Assembly: GCF_014207435.1 (NCBI RefSeq) | Contig: NZ_JACHGH010000007.1 | Span: 62,001 to 126,000, forward strand | Source of the DNA: Salirhabdus euzebyi | GTDB lineage: Bacteria; Bacillota; Bacilli; Bacillales; Alkalibacillaceae | Direction: 5' to 3' | Length of the DNA: 64,000 nt | Shown here: positions 1 through 7,356 of the stretch, one piece after another | Layout: each line of letters opens with the position of its first letter | Position numbering within the stretch: the first letter of the stretch is position 1 | The notes under the pieces: generated by a model | Seen by the model: only the letters and a program-made list of their open reading frames with translations | Databases searched by the model: none | What the model was told of the DNA's origin: nothing | Made by a program: the position numbers and the translations under genes

Positions 1-146
1 AAACGAGCTCTTATGGATTACAAAACATGAATGAACGTGCCGAAGAAGTAGGTGGCTCTTTAAAAGTTGTTAGTTTAAAAAATCAAGGAACCCGATTAGA
101 AGTGAAGGTTCCACTAGTAAAAAAGGAGCTAGGAAATGATGATTAA
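1..146 (+). CDS. Sensor histidine kinase, C-terminal end (LiaS/VraS-like), partial
   Basis: Only the last 47 codons are in the window (frame begins at base 3, TAA at 144-146). They read TSSYGLQNMNERAEEVGG and onward, the G2 box of a HATPase_c domain (GLxxMxERAxxxGG) typical of NarL-partner kinases. The stop overlaps the next gene's start by 11 bases, so the kinase and regulator are translationally coupled. Since the partner looks like LiaR, this is inferred to be the LiaS-type envelope-stress kinase, a membrane protein that phosphorylates LiaR. The sensor part lies outside the window, so the specific identity is inference from the neighbour. Confidence 0.85.
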   Translation, partial: TSSYGLQNMNERAEEVGGSLKVVSLKNQGTRLEVKVPLVKKELGNDD

Positions 147-768
147 AGTATTATTTGCTGATGATCATGAAATGGTACGTATAGGTGTATCAGCCTATTT
201 ATCTTCCCAACATGATATTGACGTTGTTGCTGAAGCTGACGATGGTGGTCAAGCAGTTAAGCTAGCCCTAGAGCTAAAACCAGACATTATTTTAATGGAC
301 TTAGTGATGAAAGAAATGGATGGAATAGAGGCTACAAAGCAAATATTACAATCATGGCCCGAAGCAAAAATAATTATCGTGACTAGTTTTCTTGATGATG
401 AAAAGGTTTATCCAGCCTTAGAGGCAGGAGCTACTAGCTACATGCTGAAAACTTCTAAAGCGAATGAAATAGCAGATGCAATACGTGCAACCTATCAAGG
501 ACAATCAATTTTAGAGCCAGAAGTGACAGGTAAAATCATGTCCAAAATGCGTCAAAAGCCTGTAGAGGCTCTTCATGAACAATTAACAGAAAGAGAAAAG
601 GAAATATTATTTCTTATTGCAGAAGGGAAGACAAATCAAGAAATAGCCGATCAACTCTTTATTGCTTTAAAGACAGTGAAGGTTCATGTAAGTAATATTT
701 TAGGGAAATTACAAGTGCAGGATCGTACACAGGCAGTTATATATGCATTTAAAAATGAATTAGTTTAA
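136..768 (+). CDS. liaR: Two-component response regulator, LiaR/VraR type
   Basis: NarL/FixJ-family regulator of 210 residues. The receiver domain (about 1-120) has the acidic pocket D9-D10, phospho-acceptor D55 (in ILMDLVM) and a conserved lysine in LKTSKA. The C-terminal LuxR-type helix-turn-helix (about 145-208) has LTEREKEILFLIAEGKTNQEIA. The signature segments FIDDDKVYP-like (here FLDDEKVYP) and LKTSKANEIADAIRA closely resemble B. subtilis LiaR. Known role of the family: with LiaS, senses lipid-II-cycle and membrane antibiotics and activates envelope-stress genes. Ribosome site AGGAG at 124-128; ATG at 136 or 139 is possible. It overlaps the kinase gene and ends at a strong terminator. 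The liaIHGF genes are not seen here. Confidence 0.9.
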   Translation: MMIKVLFADDHEMVRIGVSAYLSSQHDIDVVAEADDGGQAVKLALELKPDIILMDLVMKEMDGIEATKQILQSWPEAKIIIVTSFLDDEKVYPALEAGATSYMLKTSKANEIADAIRATYQGQSILEPEVTGKIMSKMRQKPVEALHEQLTEREKEILFLIAEGKTNQEIADQLFIALKTVKVHVSNILGKLQVQDRTQAVIYAFKNELV

Positions 769-800
769 CTATTAAAACTGTTTGAAAGATAGCCATATAA

Positions 801-840
801 AAATAAGCAATCCATCTGTTTAAAGAAGGATTGCTTATTT
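801..840. terminator. Bidirectional rho-independent terminator after liaR / yueI
   Basis: Perfect 13-bp stem: AAATAAGCAATCC at 801-813 pairs with GGATTGCTTATTT at 828-840. It lies between two convergent genes; the AT ends give a U-run in both directions. Confidence 0.9.
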
Positions 841-1278
841 TTATTGAATTTTAAATAAGGACTTTAAATAATTACCCAGAGTCTTTTCATGTCTATCTTT
901 TTCTGTTTTGTCTGTTTCTTTAAGAAAAATATTTTCCTTATCTACAGCCTCATCCATGATGAGAATTAATCCTAAGTCAGTCTTAGCATCCTTATTTGTA
1001 ACGGTTGTATAATTGATTTTATGTTTTTGAGCAAGTTTTTTATATTCTTTAAAATAAGCCAAACGCATATTCCCATTTAATAAAAGATGAACAGAAGGAT
1101 GTTTTTTCATCGCGTTTTCAACTTCTGCCATTCCAGCCTTTTTTAGCACTTGTCTTTTTTTCAAAGCGAGAACAGTCCGCTCTCTTAATGACCCTAAAAA
1201 CCGCCTTCGTTCATCAGGTTTTGTTTCCCTTGCTCCGTACATTCCTTCCTGTAAATATTCATCGATGTCCTTTTTCAT
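841..1278 (-). CDS. yueI: YueI family protein (DUF1694)
   Basis: 145 residues, soluble. The N-terminal segment with YLQEGMYGARETKPDERRRF and FLGSLRERTVLAL is the hallmark of the YueI/DUF1694 family, a small conserved Bacillota family without a known biochemical role. The fold is thought to be ribosomal L7Ae-like in related proteins, but nothing here shows RNA binding directly. It starts 26 bases after the stop of the upstream glycosyltransferase gene on the same strand, so the two are probably cotranscribed. Identity is solid; function unknown. Confidence 0.8.
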   Translation of the reverse strand: MKKDIDEYLQEGMYGARETKPDERRRFLGSLRERTVLALKKRQVLKKAGMAEVENAMKKHPSVHLLLNGNMRLAYFKEYKKLAQKHKINYTTVTNKDAKTDLGLILIMDEAVDKENIFLKETDKTEKDRHEKTLGNYLKSLFKIQ

Positions 1279-1304
1279 ATCCTCACTCCCATTAACATGA
1301 CAAG

Positions 1305-3284
1305 TTACTTGTATCGTTTAGGTGTTTTTTTAGTGTGTCTAAAAAAATTAAACATGCTATAAGTAATCAACGACCTTATTGTTTTTTCTTCATTATAAGG
1401 AGCTTCTAGTTTATCATAAATAATTTTTACTAATTGTGTATATTGTGTTGTTGTAAGATCAGTGAACCTTACTCCTAGTTTTAGCTGATTATTTTTATTC
1501 AGCCATACAATCTTAGCTTTTAAGTCTTGAATTTCTTTTACACAAAGATCTAAAGAACTACCAAGCTCAATAGAACCATTAAAATTTCTCAGTTCTATAC
1601 GTGCACCCGTTTCGCTAATATCCATTATTGTACAAGGTATATTTGGTACGTCATTAATTGTGCAAAAACATTGATCATGAATATTGCTTCTTTCACTTTC
1701 TCGGTATCTAGGTCGGTCAAATGCAATGAGAATAGAGGCCACAATAGCAATTAAATTATAAAATGCCCAAAAAAGATTTATGACATATAAGCTCAATAGA
1801 ATATCATTGTTTGAATAAAAAGCAAATCCAAATTTAATGATGCCAACTATCGTTAAAATCATTAATAAAAAATGCGGAAGAGCTAATTGCCATCTGAAAA
1901 TCCGACTACCTTCTAAAACCCCTTTTCTTGTTACATGAAAGTTAAATTTCTTTTTTAGAAATAGCTCTGATAATGCTGAAAAAGCCATATAAGGTGCCAT
2001 AGCTGTTTCGTAAACATGGCTCCACATAAAGTTTCGTTGCTTTCGAGAGGCAATACTAAAAGCGAGCACACTGGTTACATAGGACGGTAGCCAAAAAATG
2101 AGAATCGAGGTAAGGGTTGCTTCTAGTACATAAACACCAAATACAAGGAAAAGAATCGGAGCCAAGATATAAATCATTTTATACACACCGAAAAACCAAT
2201 AAACAATGCCGTCAAAATATAATATTTTTTGCATGAAAGAAAGGCCATGATAAGTAAGCGGATTCCATTTTCGGGCACACTGAATATTTCCTCTGCACCA
2301 ACGGTCTCTTTGTTTAAGTAAATCTGACCAGCTTTCTGTTGATAAACCGACAGCCAATGCCTCATTAACAAAAACGGACTGATAATTTTTTGATTGTAGG
2401 AGCATACCTGTTGCCATATCTTCCGTAATAACACCTGTAGCGAATCCACCAATAGTTTTTAAAGACTCTCTTCGAAATAAAGCATTACTCCCGACATACA
2501 TAACAGCATCGTATCTATCTTTTCCTTGTTCTAAATGACGCATGAAAAAATCTTGTTCATTCGGTATATTTGTTTCTGAAAACAAATTATATTGAAACGG
2601 ATCCGGATTATAAAACACTTGAGGTGCTTGGACAAATGAAACCTTTGGATTGACGAATTGTCCGATAGTTCGTTCTAAAAAAATGGATTTAGGAATCATA
2701 TCAGCATCGAGTGTTACAATAATTTCCCCTTTTGTACAACGAAGTGCGTAGTTTAAATTCCCAGCTTTTGCATGACTATTATCAGCTCGAGCAATATAAC
2801 CAATGGCGAATTCTTCAGCCAACTTTTTGATTTCTTCTCTATTACCATCATCGCATATATAAACATGAAGGAGGTCTTTGGGATATTTTAAGTAAGAACA
2901 CGCTGCAACCGTCTTTTTCAAAATCTTTGCTGGTTCATTATAAGTCGCAATGAAAACATCGACAGTTGGTAATTTTTCGTGTTCTTTCATTGGAATGTGC
3001 CTTCGCTTAAATGGTTTCCAGACGAGTAAATAAAAAACAAACATTTGAAAATAACCTATCCACTCTGTAATTAAAAGTAATAATCCGAAAGAAAATCCAA
3101 AGCCACTTGTAGTTGGGATAGTAAAAAAAGTTCTCCAAATTAAATAAATGAAAGTTATGATTAACACTAATCCATATAACAATTGTTTTGCTTTATCTGA
3201 ATAGCGGGAAGTAAAATATAAAAAATAAGCAAGTAAGATTACAACGATTGGGAAAATGTAGTCCCATATATGAATAGAAAGCAA
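1305..3284 (-). CDS. Membrane glycosyltransferase family 2 (BcsA-like) with C-terminal PilZ domain
   Basis: 659 residues. N-terminal membrane helices (about 8-90) precede a GT-2 domain with DDG (145-147), DAD (193-195), TED (287-289) and QRDRW (325-329), the complete processive-synthase set of BcsA/HasA enzymes. Further helices follow (about 360-520). A PilZ domain closes the protein, with RxxxR at R528/R532 and DxSxxG at 555-560, the intact c-di-GMP contacts. Expected role: polymerise and export a polysaccharide through the membrane when c-di-GMP binds. No BcsB, BcsZ or other exopolysaccharide gene adjoins, so the polymer is unknown. Start is TTG with ribosome site AAGGAGG six bases upstream. 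Divergent from uppP; yueI follows. Confidence 0.85.
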   Translation of the reverse strand: MLSIHIWDYIFPIVVILLAYFLYFTSRYSDKAKQLLYGLVLIITFIYLIWRTFFTIPTTSGFGFSFGLLLLITEWIGYFQMFVFYLLVWKPFKRRHIPMKEHEKLPTVDVFIATYNEPAKILKKTVAACSYLKYPKDLLHVYICDDGNREEIKKLAEEFAIGYIARADNSHAKAGNLNYALRCTKGEIIVTLDADMIPKSIFLERTIGQFVNPKVSFVQAPQVFYNPDPFQYNLFSETNIPNEQDFFMRHLEQGKDRYDAVMYVGSNALFRRESLKTIGGFATGVITEDMATGMLLQSKNYQSVFVNEALAVGLSTESWSDLLKQRDRWCRGNIQCARKWNPLTYHGLSFMQKILYFDGIVYWFFGVYKMIYILAPILFLVFGVYVLEATLTSILIFWLPSYVTSVLAFSIASRKQRNFMWSHVYETAMAPYMAFSALSELFLKKKFNFHVTRKGVLEGSRIFRWQLALPHFLLMILTIVGIIKFGFAFYSNNDILLSLYVINLFWAFYNLIAIVASILIAFDRPRYRESERSNIHDQCFCTINDVPNIPCTIMDISETGARIELRNFNGSIELGSSLDLCVKEIQDLKAKIVWLNKNNQLKLGVRFTDLTTTQYTQLVKIIYDKLEAPYNEEKTIRSLITYSMFNFFRHTKKTPKRYK

Positions 3285-3450
3285 AATAATCCTCCTTGTT
3301 GTGTGAGCATACCTTTATTATTTTTCATAATCTCGCTTTTATGATGGAAACAGTAAAACTAGATGTATAGTGAAAATAAATCTTTCCTAAGTATATAAAA
3401 AAGTTTATAGTCTTTTTATAACATCAAAAAGAAATTCCGAGAGGATGAAA

Positions 3451-4287
3451 GTGTTGAATTTGTGGGAGTTTTTTGTAGCAGTAATTCTAGGATTAGTAGA
3501 AGGATTAACTGAATTTGCCCCTGTCTCATCTACGGGACATATGATTATAGTCGATGATATGCTTTTACAATCAAAAGAACTATTTTCTAAAGAGGTAGCT
3601 AATACATTTAAGGTTGTTATACAACTTGGTTCTATTATGGCTGTTGTCATTTTATTTAGAGAAAGATTTATTCAACTATTATCGTTGAAACAGTTTGTTG
3701 GGAAAAAAGGAACGCAGGAAAACCAATTGAATCTTAAAATCATCTTAGTAGGCTTATTACCGGCTGGTATATTGGGCTTTTTATTTGAAGATTATATTGA
3801 TGAATATTTGTTTTCCATTAACACCGTTTTAGTTGGTTTAGTAGTAGGGGCATTCTTAATGATTGCTGCAGATTTACTCCGTCCAAAAACGAATATCATT
3901 CAAACAGTAGACCAAATTTCTTACCGTCAAGCTTTCTGGATTGGGCTGTTTCAATGCTTAGCCTTATGGCCGGGTTTTTCTCGTTCAGGGTCCACAATTT
4001 CAGGAGCTGTTTTGTTAGGTTTAAATCACCGAACTGCAGCAGATTTTACCTTTATTATGGCAGTGCCAATTATGTTAGGAGCAAGCACCTTATCTTTACT
4101 AAAGAACTGGCAATACTTCACAATTGATGCTTTACCGTTCTTTATTGCTGGTTTTATCAGCGCATTCATATTCGCGCTTCTATCCATTAAATTTTTCCTC
4201 AAGCTTATTAATAAAATAAAATTAATCCCATTTGCTATTTACCGTATCGTCTTAGCGGCTCTCATTTATGTATTTTTCGTTATGTAG
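3451..4287 (+). CDS. uppP: Undecaprenyl-diphosphatase UppP (BacA family)
   Basis: Integral-membrane phosphatase that recycles undecaprenyl diphosphate to the lipid carrier of cell-wall synthesis; gives bacitracin tolerance. The first conserved region LVEGLTEFAPVSSTGHM carries the (E/Q)xxxE box and a catalytic His; the second is PGFSRSGSTISG, the PGxSRSxxT box with the key Ser/Arg. About 278 residues, eight membrane segments. An ATG at 3445 abuts the ribosome site GAGAGG (3439-3444) and cannot use it; GTG at 3451 or TTG at 3454 are properly spaced, and TTG gives the start MNLWEFF, like B. subtilis MTLWELF. Single gene with its own terminator, divergent from the glycosyltransferase. Confidence 0.92.
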   Translation: MLNLWEFFVAVILGLVEGLTEFAPVSSTGHMIIVDDMLLQSKELFSKEVANTFKVVIQLGSIMAVVILFRERFIQLLSLKQFVGKKGTQENQLNLKIILVGLLPAGILGFLFEDYIDEYLFSINTVLVGLVVGAFLMIAADLLRPKTNIIQTVDQISYRQAFWIGLFQCLALWPGFSRSGSTISGAVLLGLNHRTAADFTFIMAVPIMLGASTLSLLKNWQYFTIDALPFFIAGFISAFIFALLSIKFFLKLINKIKLIPFAIYRIVLAALIYVFFVM

Positions 4288-4294
4288 GGTTATG

Positions 4295-4335
4295 AAAAGA
4301 CAGCAAAACACTCCGTGTGTTTTTGCTGTCTTTTT
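4295..4335. terminator. Bidirectional terminator between uppP and lipoprotein gene
   Basis: Long perfect stem, AAAAGACAGCAAAACAC against GTGTTTTTGCTGTCTTTT, five-base loop and T-run, shared by convergent genes. Confidence 0.9.
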
Positions 4336-4348
4336 ATTTGGTAGCTCT

Positions 4349-5395
4349 TTATTGCACGCTTTCAGCAATTCCGATTGCGTCCTCTTCTGTCAGATCATCA
4401 GCCATGATAGAGAGTTCTACAAAAACATCATCAACTTGCCAATTTATAAAATACATTCCTTCCATTTCAATGATAGTCCCTGGTCCATCATTAATAGTTA
4501 TTTCTCTTATTTCTTCTTCTGGTACATCTTCTAACCCAAACTGGTCTTCAGCCATTACAGTGAAATCAATAAGATTATTGTTATTCGTGAAACTGAAAAC
4601 AGCAAATCCTATATCTTCATCATAAAAACTTTCGGTTAATTCATAGCCTGGTGGTAAGTTTGTAATTTCCGGAATATAAAAATCAGCTTGTTCCTTTATT
4701 TCCTCTGGAGATATATCTTCATATATTTCATCATCCATTGTTATTATTTCAGCGTCTTCTGGAGCTTCAAAATTAAAAGTGGCATCATCTATATCTATGT
4801 TGTACTCAACATCTTCATAAAGGATTACGGAACTGAAATCCCCGTCTGTCGTTGCAATTTTAACAGGTAACCACGTTTCTTTGTCCAACCAAAAGTCTAC
4901 AGTACCGTTACCCAATACATCTGTATTTTCTTGTTTGGGTGTCATGGTTAAATGATATGCATCAAACGGAGGAAGTTCTTCTTCTCCAACAAGCGATACC
5001 GAATTGTTTTCTATTAAGTAAGATAATAACTCATTCATGATTTGGGCTTCTTCAATATAATCAACAGCTTCTCCAGACTCTTCAATCATGACTTCATTGG
5101 TTGCCTCATCATATATCCAAGAAGTTTCTCCATTACTTACAATCGTCATTCCGTTTTCAAAATCAACTCTATATCGATTTGGACTTTCCACCCACTCTTC
5201 ATAACGATATGTTTCGTCTTGATCATCATAATGAATGGTATTCGTTATTGTTGCGTGGTATGAACGTATATCTTTTTGTGCTGCAGTGGCATTTTCTATG
5301 ATCTCCTCAACAGTTAGATCCTGATTACATCCGACCAAACCGATAATAAGGAATAACGCTTGAAAAATAATAATGTGCTTTAATCTGATATTCAT
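4349..5395 (-). CDS. Secreted lipoprotein, LolA-like domain plus DUF4367
   Basis: 348 residues. A type-II signal peptide ends in the lipobox LVGC (Cys about 23), so the protein should be anchored outside the membrane. Residues about 30-215 resemble the LolA/LppX half-barrel seen in Bacillus outer-membrane-lipoprotein-sorting-like proteins (repeated YRVDFENG, TSWIYDEATN, DFWLDKETWLPVKI pattern). The C-terminal about 110 residues (from FYIPEITNLPPGY) fit DUF4367. Very acidic mature part. Related proteins occur as sporulation or sigma-factor-linked lipoproteins, but no sigma gene lies next to it. Function unknown. Single-gene unit sharing a terminator with uppP. Confidence 0.75.
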   Translation of the reverse strand: MNIRLKHIIIFQALFLIIGLVGCNQDLTVEEIIENATAAQKDIRSYHATITNTIHYDDQDETYRYEEWVESPNRYRVDFENGMTIVSNGETSWIYDEATNEVMIEESGEAVDYIEEAQIMNELLSYLIENNSVSLVGEEELPPFDAYHLTMTPKQENTDVLGNGTVDFWLDKETWLPVKIATTDGDFSSVILYEDVEYNIDIDDATFNFEAPEDAEIITMDDEIYEDISPEEIKEQADFYIPEITNLPPGYELTESFYDEDIGFAVFSFTNNNNLIDFTVMAEDQFGLEDVPEEEIREITINDGPGTIIEMEGMYFINWQVDDVFVELSIMADDLTEEDAIGIAESVQ

Positions 5396-5479
5396 AAGAA
5401 CCCCCCATTAAAATAATGGATATACTCTTATGATGTGCCATTTGAAAAAATATATTTGAAAAAAACCCAACAGCTAAAA

Positions 5480-5524
5480 ATAGATAGGTAACAACACTTA
5501 AACGATGTGCTGTTACCTATCTAT
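5480..5524 (-). terminator. Terminator of the small membrane protein / YbjQ unit
   Basis: Stem ATAGATAGGTAACA with TGTTACCTATCTAT, directly after the minus-strand stop at 5525, followed on that strand by TATTTTTAG. Confidence 0.85.
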
Positions 5525-5758
5525 TCATTCTTGGACATAAATTCTTTTCCCAGTTGTTGGGTTGTAGTAGATAAAAACTGGCTGGTTTGTTTTATTATCC
5601 AGGAAAGATTCAGATGTTTTTTGAAACCCTTCTGGAACATCAGCTACTGGAATATATTTTGTTGTTGCACTTTTTTTATCCGTTCGGTTTGTGAGTAACA
5701 AAATAACAATAAATAAGACAAGTTGAAAAATAAAATAAGCTACAATGAACTTCCACAT
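5525..5758 (-). CDS. Small single-pass membrane protein, unknown
   Basis: 77 residues. One N-terminal membrane segment (about 3-24, rich in F, V, I, L) followed by a basic stretch and a short cytosolic tail with two proline/tyrosine motifs (YIPVADVPEGF, FIYYNPTTGKRIY). No family recognised. Its start lies one base after the stop of the upstream YbjQ-type gene, so translation is probably coupled and the two may act together. Terminator follows immediately. Confidence 0.7.
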   Translation of the reverse strand: MWKFIVAYFIFQLVLFIVILLLTNRTDKKSATTKYIPVADVPEGFQKTSESFLDNKTNQPVFIYYNPTTGKRIYVQE

Positions 5759-5759
5759 C

Positions 5760-6083
5760 TTATTGCTTTTTCTCCAACGTAACAGCAGTCCCGTAGGCTA
5801 CTATTTCACTCATGTTACTGCTAATGTTTCCAGAGTCAAAACGAAAAGCGATAATGGCATCTGCTCCCATTTGTTGGGCGTTAGCAGTCATACGATCCAT
5901 TGCTTCTTTTCTTGCTTCTTCCAGCATTTCCGCATACTGTTTAATTTCTCCCCCCATTAAGCCTTTAATAGAAGCGGTAATATCTTTTCCTAAACCCCTA
6001 GCTCTTACAGTCAATCCAACTGCAGGACCTTTCACTTCCTTGATTTCATATCCTGGTACATGCTCCCCGGTTGAAATAATCAT
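5760..6083 (-). CDS. YbjQ/UPF0145 family protein
   Basis: 107 residues, close to the family's usual length. It shows the family signature: opening with ISTGEHVPGYEI, then VKGPAVGLTVRARGLGKDI, GGEIKQYAEMLEEARKEAMDRM, and GADAIIAFRFDSG...EIVAYGTAV. Homologues form pentameric rings (known for the family); the molecular function is not established, with heavy-metal binding only suggested. Followed at once by a small membrane protein in the same unit. Confidence 0.9.
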   Translation of the reverse strand: MIISTGEHVPGYEIKEVKGPAVGLTVRARGLGKDITASIKGLMGGEIKQYAEMLEEARKEAMDRMTANAQQMGADAIIAFRFDSGNISSNMSEIVAYGTAVTLEKKQ

Positions 6084-6220
6084 ATTAATCCCTCTTTTCT
6101 CACATTTCGTAATAGTTTATACGGTTTTAAATGGTATTGGTTTCATTAAAATTAATTCGACAAATAATAAATATTTCCTAGGACCTCAATTTATATTTAT
6201 TATTTCTAGTAGCAAATCAA

Positions 6221-6254
6221 TTGACAAACTTACTATTTGTAAGTACCATATAAT
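6221..6254 (+). promoter_or_regulatory. Probable yceI promoter with an overlapping inverted repeat operator
   Basis: TTGACA at 6221-6226 is a consensus -35. A 15-base perfect inverted repeat, CTTAC-TATTT-GTAAG at 6229-6243, fills the spacer. TACCAT (6244-6249) lies at the 17-base -10 position; the better TATAAT at 6249-6254 is too far. The repeat resembles operators of HxlR/DUF24 redox regulators (YodB type), so redox or quinone control of yceI is inferred. Confidence 0.5.
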
Positions 6255-6300
6255 TAGTAATTAAAGTTATATAAAATAACCTTGAGGGAGAGATTTAAAA

Positions 6301-6834
6301 ATGGCAAAATCAAAATGGAAACTTGACGATAACCATAAAAGTGTAGAATTCGTAGTAAAGCATATGATGATTTCAAAGGTAAAAGGTACTTTTAAAGAAT
6401 TTCAAGCAACTATTGATGCGGATCCGGAAGATTTAACAACTGCTGACATTGAGTTTGTTATTGATTTGAATAGCATTGACACCGGGAATAATGACCGTGA
6501 TAACCACCTTCGTAGCGGGGATTTCTTTGATGTAGAAAACCACCCTAAAATGACTTTTAAATCGAAAAAGGTCGTTAATAAAGGTGAAGGCGAATATGAC
6601 GTGGTAGGCGATTTAACTATTCGCGGAACTACTAGAGAAGAAACATTCAAAACAACGTATGAGGGTAAAGGAGTAGATCCTTACGGAAATGAAGTAGTTG
6701 CCTTTAGTGTAGAAGGTAAAGTTAATCGTAAAGACTACGGATTAGTTTGGAACGTTGCGTTAGAAACTGGTGGAGTATTAGTCGGAGAAGATGTTAAATT
6801 CACCATTGAAACAGAAGCTTTAAAAGCAGAATAA
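6301..6834 (+). CDS. YceI family lipocalin-like protein
   Basis: 177 residues without a signal peptide, therefore cytoplasmic, as in other Bacillota members. It shows the YceI pattern: W-x-L-D-x-x-H-x-x-V-E-F-x-V-K-H near the start, MISKVKGTFKEF, IDTGNNDRDNHLRSGDFFD, HPKMTFKSK, GDLTIRGTT and a closing DYGLVWN. The family forms a lipocalin-like barrel that binds polyisoprenoids (structure known for a Thermus homologue). The in vivo role in Bacillus is unknown. Ribosome site GAGGGAGAG; monocistronic with its own terminator; a redox-type operator may control it. Confidence 0.9.
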   Translation: MAKSKWKLDDNHKSVEFVVKHMMISKVKGTFKEFQATIDADPEDLTTADIEFVIDLNSIDTGNNDRDNHLRSGDFFDVENHPKMTFKSKKVVNKGEGEYDVVGDLTIRGTTREETFKTTYEGKGVDPYGNEVVAFSVEGKVNRKDYGLVWNVALETGGVLVGEDVKFTIETEALKAE

Positions 6835-6843
6835 CGATAAAAA

Positions 6844-6872
6844 GAAGAGATGTCCATTAGGGCATCTTTTTT
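6844..6872 (+). terminator. Terminator after yceI
   Basis: Stem AGATGTCC/GGGCATCT (one G-U pair) followed by a run of T. Confidence 0.8.
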
Positions 6873-7009
6873 AATGGACTTAAGTCGTCTTAGTGATTTA
6901 TTCATCGTATGAAACAGATACTAGTTATTCAGTCTCTCTAGCGGTTTACAAACGATAAATTTTTCTTTTTACCATTATTCCAAGATAAGGTATATAATAA
7001 AAAATAGGA

Positions 7010-7356
7010 TAAGAGAGGAGGTTACCCAGTGAACTTTAATAGAGCCTTAGGGCATAATTTGGAATTAAAAAATGATAATTTTTCTTCTAAAGGGACAAGT
7101 CTGCCCTTTTTTAGTAATTTTATATTTTTTTAATTCATTTCACTGGGTGACTTTTATAGAATAGTTCTTTTTATTTAAAGGCACTTTCCTGTGGGGAAGT
7201 GTCTTTTGTGCTATAGGAAAATATAAATTTTAGCAATGAAGATGTCTCGACGTAGATAAAAGTTTTAAGTCTATAGTTTAAGTACAACTATGCTTTCGCG
7301 CTTCGTTCAAAGTCGTTGCACTATTCAAGTTTTTCATAAGGTTGGAGGAGAAGATT
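7010..7356 (+). promoter_or_regulatory. Leader of the MFS gene: probable translation-coupled attenuator
   Basis: Between a TATAATAA box near 6993 and the MFS start lie, in order: AGGAGG at 7016-7021; a GTG-started small ORF (7029-7133); an internal hairpin AAAGGG/CCCTTT followed by T's (about 7088-7112); a 13-bp long-range complement in which 7021-7033, covering the leader start codon, pairs with 7139-7151; and a terminator-like stem at 7177-7206 (13 bp, two G-U, short T-run). A ribosome stalled on the leader ORF would open the long-range pairing and could change folding downstream. Antibiotic induction is inferred from similarity of layout to known resistance leaders. Confidence 0.6.
7029..7133 (+). 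CDS. Leader peptide, 34 residues, upstream of MFS exporter
   Basis: GTG start with AGGAGG seven bases upstream; stop TAA at 7131-7133. The peptide begins MNFNRALGHNLELKND and ends in an aromatic-rich tail (LPFFSNFIFF). Its start codon lies inside a 13-bp long-range complement with 7139-7151. No homologue is recognised. Judged real on its ribosome site and its position in a folded leader, and presumed regulatory rather than functional as a peptide. Confidence 0.55.
   Translation: MNFNRALGHNLELKNDNFSSKGTSLPFFSNFIFF

Noticed and set aside
5812..6264. 150-residue plus-strand ORF over the YbjQ-type gene and yceI promoter
   Set aside because: Shadow ORF crossing a promoter region; the YbjQ signature on the other strand is unmistakable.
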